A DNA stretch of 47,089 bases from Bacteroidia bacterium (GTDB lineage: Bacteria; Bacteroidota; Bacteroidia; B-17B0; Aurantibacillaceae): the NCBI GenBank assembly GCA_020846025.1, contig JADLER010000214.1:1-47089 (forward strand), in the 5' to 3' direction. Positions 43,909-47,089 of this stretch are shown one piece after another. A program made the translations under genes and the position numbers. Position 1 is the first letter of the stretch; the number at the start of each line of letters is the position of its first letter. Under the pieces are notes generated by a model, which was not told the DNA's origin, made no database searches, and saw only the letters and a program-made list of their open reading frames with translations.

Positions 43909-44307
43909 CTAAATCTTAAGTTTCTCGGCAAATGCTATGATATGCCCATCCATATCAGAGAAATAACATACTCTATCATCCCAATCTCTAATCTCTATGT
44001 GGCTTATAGGAATTGCTCCCATTTTTAAAGCATGTTGGTATTCAAATTCAATATCATTTACATAAAAATATAATTCACATCTGGGTATTCCACATCCCAA
44101 ACTTGGATGAGGTGTTTTATCTAAAAGTATTTTAGCTATGCCATGATTAGGCATTAATCCTAATTTACAATTCTCAGCAAGTAAAAATTCAGTCATACCT
44201 GGCACATTCAAGCAAGGTTCTTTGCGAAATAATCTTGTATAAAAATCAGTGCTCACATCCTGATCTTTCACATAAAGTATTGTTTCAATAAATTGTATTT
44301 GTTTCAT
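43909..44307 (-). CDS. VOC superfamily (glyoxalase/bleomycin-resistance-like) protein
   Basis: 132 aa, cytoplasmic. Two beta-alpha-beta-beta-beta halves are visible: IETILYVKDQDVSTDFYTRLF with a following FLLAENCKLGLMP, and CELYFYVNDIEFEYQHALKMG with WDDRVCYFSDMDGHIIAFAEK, where the terminal H and E are likely metal ligands. The substrate is unknown; relatives include glyoxalases, dioxygenases and drug-binding proteins. It stands alone, divergent from lpxK across 172 bp of AT-rich DNA in which nothing else is seen. Confidence 0.85.
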   Translation of the reverse strand: MKQIQFIETILYVKDQDVSTDFYTRLFRKEPCLNVPGMTEFLLAENCKLGLMPNHGIAKILLDKTPHPSLGCGIPRCELYFYVNDIEFEYQHALKMGAIPISHIEIRDWDDRVCYFSDMDGHIIAFAEKLKI

Positions 44308-44479
44308 GTGGCACTACTAATTTTGTATCTCTTTTTAACTTTAAGTAATTGTCTAACAATAAACTTAATATCCTCTAAATTAATAAAAAAAACAGCTAAT
44401 ATAAACTCAAAATAAACCGTTATTTTTATTTTCATTTCTCATAAAAAGCCCCTAAATTCACTACTTTGAAATTATTTAC

Positions 44480-45562
44480 GTGTCTCTTAAAAAAATATTG
44501 CTTTTCCCATTCGCCATTCTTTACGGTATCATCACATCGTTTAGAAATCTATTATATGACTGGAACATTCTAAAAAGCAATCGCGTTCAAGTCCACACCA
44601 TTTGCGTTGGTAATTTAGCAGTAGGAGGCACTGGAAAAACTCCTCATGTAGAATATTTAATTCGCCTCTTAAAAGATCAATATCCTATTGCTGTATTAAG
44701 TAGAGGTTATAAACGAGATACTAAGGGATTTGTTCAGGCTAATAGCACAAGTACCGTTTCTCAAATAGGTGATGAACCTTTGCAGTATAAAACTAAATTT
44801 AATAATATAGAGGTGTGTGTAGATACCAATAGGCATCATGGTATTATTAAAATGCTTGAATTTACTAAACCACCAAAAATTGTTATTCTCGACGATGCTT
44901 TTCAGCATCGAGCATTATACAGTGAGCTAAAAATTGTGGTTAGTGATTTTAACAATTTATATATTAATGACTGTTTGATGCCTGCTGGTTATTTAAGAGA
45001 ATCTAAATCTGGTATCAAACGAGCCGATATTATCATTATTAGCAAAGTACCAGAAAAAACAACAGCTGTAGAAATAAGAAATGTAATGAAGGACATCAGG
45101 CCTTTAGCTCACCAGCATTTATTTTTTTCATGGCTTAAATATGGCGAATTAATAGGCTTCCAAAATCCTAAAGATACCATTGATACCCTCAACGAGCTTT
45201 TTAGGTACAGATTGACAGTAGTTACTGGTATTGGCAACCCTCAACCCATGCTTACTTACTTAAAAGAATACGCCTCCGATGTACAGCATATTGAATTTCC
45301 AGACCATCATCAATACACTTTAGAAGATATAGCGCATATTCAAAATCAATTAAGTAATTTTGAAGGCGGAAATAAACTAATAGTTACAACAGAGAAAGAT
45401 GCCATGAGACTAAAAGAACCTCAATTAGTTGAAATTGCTAATTCGTTACCTATTTATATTTTACCCATAGAAGTAGATTTTAAAGAACAAACACAAGAAT
45501 TTAATGATTTAATAATTAATTATGCTAGAACAAATAAATTTTACCACAAAAAGTATTCTTGA
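44480..45562 (+). CDS. lpxK: Tetraacyldisaccharide 4'-kinase
   Basis: 360 aa from a GTG at 44480; no earlier in-frame ATG fits. An N-terminal membrane anchor (KKILLFPFAILYGIITSFRN) leads to the P-loop GNLAVGGTGKTP (44-55). SRGYKRDTKG, GDEPLQY, ILDDAFQHR and PAGYLRESKSGIKRAD are all LpxK signatures. It adds the 4'-phosphate to the lipid A precursor at the inner membrane. A near-consensus CTACTTTG sits about 12 bp upstream. Its last 41 nt overlap the nucleoside phosphorylase gene. Confidence 0.95.
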   Translation: MSLKKILLFPFAILYGIITSFRNLLYDWNILKSNRVQVHTICVGNLAVGGTGKTPHVEYLIRLLKDQYPIAVLSRGYKRDTKGFVQANSTSTVSQIGDEPLQYKTKFNNIEVCVDTNRHHGIIKMLEFTKPPKIVILDDAFQHRALYSELKIVVSDFNNLYINDCLMPAGYLRESKSGIKRADIIIISKVPEKTTAVEIRNVMKDIRPLAHQHLFFSWLKYGELIGFQNPKDTIDTLNELFRYRLTVVTGIGNPQPMLTYLKEYASDVQHIEFPDHHQYTLEDIAHIQNQLSNFEGGNKLIVTTEKDAMRLKEPQLVEIANSLPIYILPIEVDFKEQTQEFNDLIINYARTNKFYHKKYS

Positions 45563-46337
45563 AAAAACAAACCAATTTAAACCACAAGTAGGCATTATCT
45601 TAGGAACCGGCTTAGGTGGCTTAGTAAAAGAAATTGCTGCTGAATTTGTATTACCTTATCAAGATATTCCTCATTTTCCAGTGAGTACCGTAGAAGGACA
45701 CAGCGGTAAGTTAATTTTTGGAGAATTAGGTGGAAAAAAAGTAATGGCCATGCAAGGTCGCTTTCATTTTTATGAAGGATATAATATGCAAGAAATTACA
45801 TTTCCTGTACGTGTAATGAAAGCCTTAGGTGTTCACACCTTATGCGTATCTAATGCCAGTGGAGGCATGAACCCCACTTTTGAAATTGGTGAAATTATGA
45901 TTATAAATGACCACATTAATTTATTTCCTACCAATCCACTAATTGGAAAAAATTATCCAGAACTTGGCCCTCGTTTTCCAGATATGAGTGAGGCCTATGA
46001 CAAAAAATTAATTGCAAGTGCACTCCAAATTGCCAAAACACATCAAATAAAAGTTAGTCAAGGATGTTATGCTGGATTAACTGGTCCTTGCTTTGAAACT
46101 CCCGCTGAATATCGATACATAAGCCGTATTGGTGCGGATGCCGTTGGTATGAGCACAGTTCCTGAGGTTATAGTAGCAAAACATAGTGGTATGCGTGTTT
46201 TTGGCATTAGTATAATTACTGATTTAGGCGTTGAAGGAAAAATTGTGGAAGTTACTCACGAAGAAGTACAACACATTGCCGCCACAGCAGAACCCAAAAT
46301 GAGTTTAATTGTAAAAGAAGTAATTAAACAGTTATAA
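45522..46337 (+). CDS. Purine-nucleoside phosphorylase (PNP/MTAP family, trimeric type)
   Basis: 271 aa. The signatures are GIILGTGLGGLV, FPVSTVEGHSGKLIFG, MQGRFHFYEGYNM, the ASGGMNP block, GCYAGLTGPCFETPAEYR, and GMSTVPEVIVAKHSGMRVFGISIITDLG. It phosphorolyses guanosine/inosine-type nucleosides. The start at 45522 lies inside lpxK (41-nt overlap), but later Met codons would cut into the conserved N-terminal strand, so the overlap is accepted. Confidence 0.95.
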   Translation: MLEQINFTTKSILEKTNQFKPQVGIILGTGLGGLVKEIAAEFVLPYQDIPHFPVSTVEGHSGKLIFGELGGKKVMAMQGRFHFYEGYNMQEITFPVRVMKALGVHTLCVSNASGGMNPTFEIGEIMIINDHINLFPTNPLIGKNYPELGPRFPDMSEAYDKKLIASALQIAKTHQIKVSQGCYAGLTGPCFETPAEYRYISRIGADAVGMSTVPEVIVAKHSGMRVFGISIITDLGVEGKIVEVTHEEVQHIAATAEPKMSLIVKEVIKQL

Positions 46338-46360
46338 TAAATTTTCTCTACCTAATTAAA

Positions 46361-47089
46361 ATGAAAAAACTAATCTTTTTATTCATATCAATTTTCTCAT
46401 TAACTGTTAACCTTGTAAGAGCAGATGAAGGCATGTGGCTTCCGCAACTAATTAATGCCTTAAACATAAAGGACATGAAGAAGAACGGACTAAAACTAAC
46501 AGCCGAACAGATTTATAGTGTAAACAAATCGAGTCTTAAAGATGCCATTGTTCAATTTGCTGGAGGTTGTACAGCTGAAATTATATCTAACCAAGGTTTA
46601 ATTCTTACCAATCATCATTGTGGTTATTCTGCAATTGCATATCATAGCAGTGTAGAAAAAGATTATTTAACAAATGGATATTGGGCTATGAATAAAAACG
46701 AGGAACTTTACACACCTAATATTACTGCCACAATTATTCAAAGAATAGAAGACGTAACCGATAAGGTTTTAAAAGGAATTACATCTAATACATCTGAAGT
46801 AAAAAAAGATTCTATTATTAAAACTAACAGTAAATGGCTTGAAAAAGAAGCTATAAAGGGCACACATTTCGAGGCATTTATTCGTCCATTTTTTTATGGA
46901 AATGAATATTACCTTTTTGTAGTCGAAAATTTTAAAGATGTAAGAATGGTAGGTGCTCCACCCTCATCAATTGGTAAATTTGGTGGTGATACAGATAACT
47001 GGATGTGGCCAAGACACACTGGCGATTTCTCTGTTTTTAGAATTTATGCGAATAAAAACAATGAACCTGCTGAATACAGCCCAGATAAC
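46361..47089 (+). CDS. S46-family dipeptidyl peptidase (DPP7/DPP11-like), 3' truncated by the window edge
   Basis: 243 codons are visible from the ATG at 46361; the frame is open to the last base. A signal peptide (KKLIFLFISIFSLTVNLVRA) is followed by DEGMWLPQLIN. The catalytic His is in GLILTNHHCGYS (likely His86) and the catalytic Asp probably in WPRHTGDFSVF (Asp222); their 136-residue distance matches DPP7 (His89/Asp225). The catalytic Ser lies beyond the window. These periplasmic enzymes release dipeptides from oligopeptide N-termini and are typical of peptide-using Bacteroidota. Confidence 0.93.
   Translation, partial: MKKLIFLFISIFSLTVNLVRADEGMWLPQLINALNIKDMKKNGLKLTAEQIYSVNKSSLKDAIVQFAGGCTAEIISNQGLILTNHHCGYSAIAYHSSVEKDYLTNGYWAMNKNEELYTPNITATIIQRIEDVTDKVLKGITSNTSEVKKDSIIKTNSKWLEKEAIKGTHFEAFIRPFFYGNEYYLFVVENFKDVRMVGAPPSSIGKFGGDTDNWMWPRHTGDFSVFRIYANKNNEPAEYSPDN

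Noticed and set aside
1-47089. CRISPR array, insertion sequence, prophage or integrative element.
   Set aside because: No regularly spaced direct repeats, transposase, integrase or flanking target duplications were seen; the tRNA-Arg has no integrase or partial tRNA copy beside it.

Overview
The window is AT-rich chromosomal DNA from a member of the Bacteroidota, probably Flavobacteriales-like; the genus cannot be fixed from the sequence. The signs are: type IX secretion (T9SS) sorting domains of type A (30954-34571) and type B (2569-3579); an S46 dipeptidyl peptidase; beta-propeller/Y_Y_Y sensor proteins; repeated TAnnTTTG promoter boxes (the Bacteroidota -7 element), one pair with a canonical TTTG at 19 bp and one at 20 bp; and few recognisable Shine-Dalgarno sequences. 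No insertion sequence, prophage or CRISPR array was seen, and no gene-free stretch exceeds about 210 bp.

Layout. 1-4783: 3' part of a propeller/LytS-type sensor kinase, a T9SS type-B cargo protein and a secreted PHB-depolymerase-like esterase. 4784-10747: a tight eight-gene operon that looks like a nitric-oxide or iron-sulfur stress response. It holds a triple DUF2249-Ric/ScdA fusion, a DUF1858-DUF2249 protein, a heme-copper/NnrS-like membrane protein, a DUF59 Fe-S assembly factor, an Rrf2 regulator, another triple DUF2249 protein, a cupin and an 80-aa unknown. A perfect dyad overlaps its promoter. 10794-12869 (minus): a fused endonuclease III-peroxiredoxin gene and a methyltransferase. 13065-16226: phosphohexomutase, apt and acyl-CoA dehydrogenase. 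16436-19401 (minus): an unknown polytopic protein, a TolB-like propeller and a PAP2 phosphatase. 19565-27376: purH, then the rod-shape cluster mreB-(outer-membrane barrel)-mreC-mreD-PBP2-rodA. 27432-30844: small HTH protein, CNNM/CBS protein, STAS-like protein, outer-membrane barrel, and a ubiX interrupted by one in-frame stop. 30954-37795: a 1205-aa T9SS-secreted multidomain protein and a propeller-SpoIIE phosphatase. 37943-41634: signal peptidase I, DUF3820, a DEAD-box helicase and a DGC zinc-binding protein. 41631-43583 (minus): glycosyltransferase fused to a sugar-transferase-like tail. 43766-43839: tRNA-Arg(UCU). 43909-47089: VOC protein (minus), lpxK, purine nucleoside phosphorylase and the start of an S46 peptidase.

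The best candidate for an under-described system is 4784-10747. It has eight DUF2249 copies in three proteins, five with an intact N/D-H-D-P-x-P motif and three divergent. They sit with Fe-S repair (Ric), Fe-S assembly (DUF59), a probable Fe-S-sensing Rrf2 regulator and a histidine-rich heme-copper-like membrane protein, yet no NO reductase is visible in the window.
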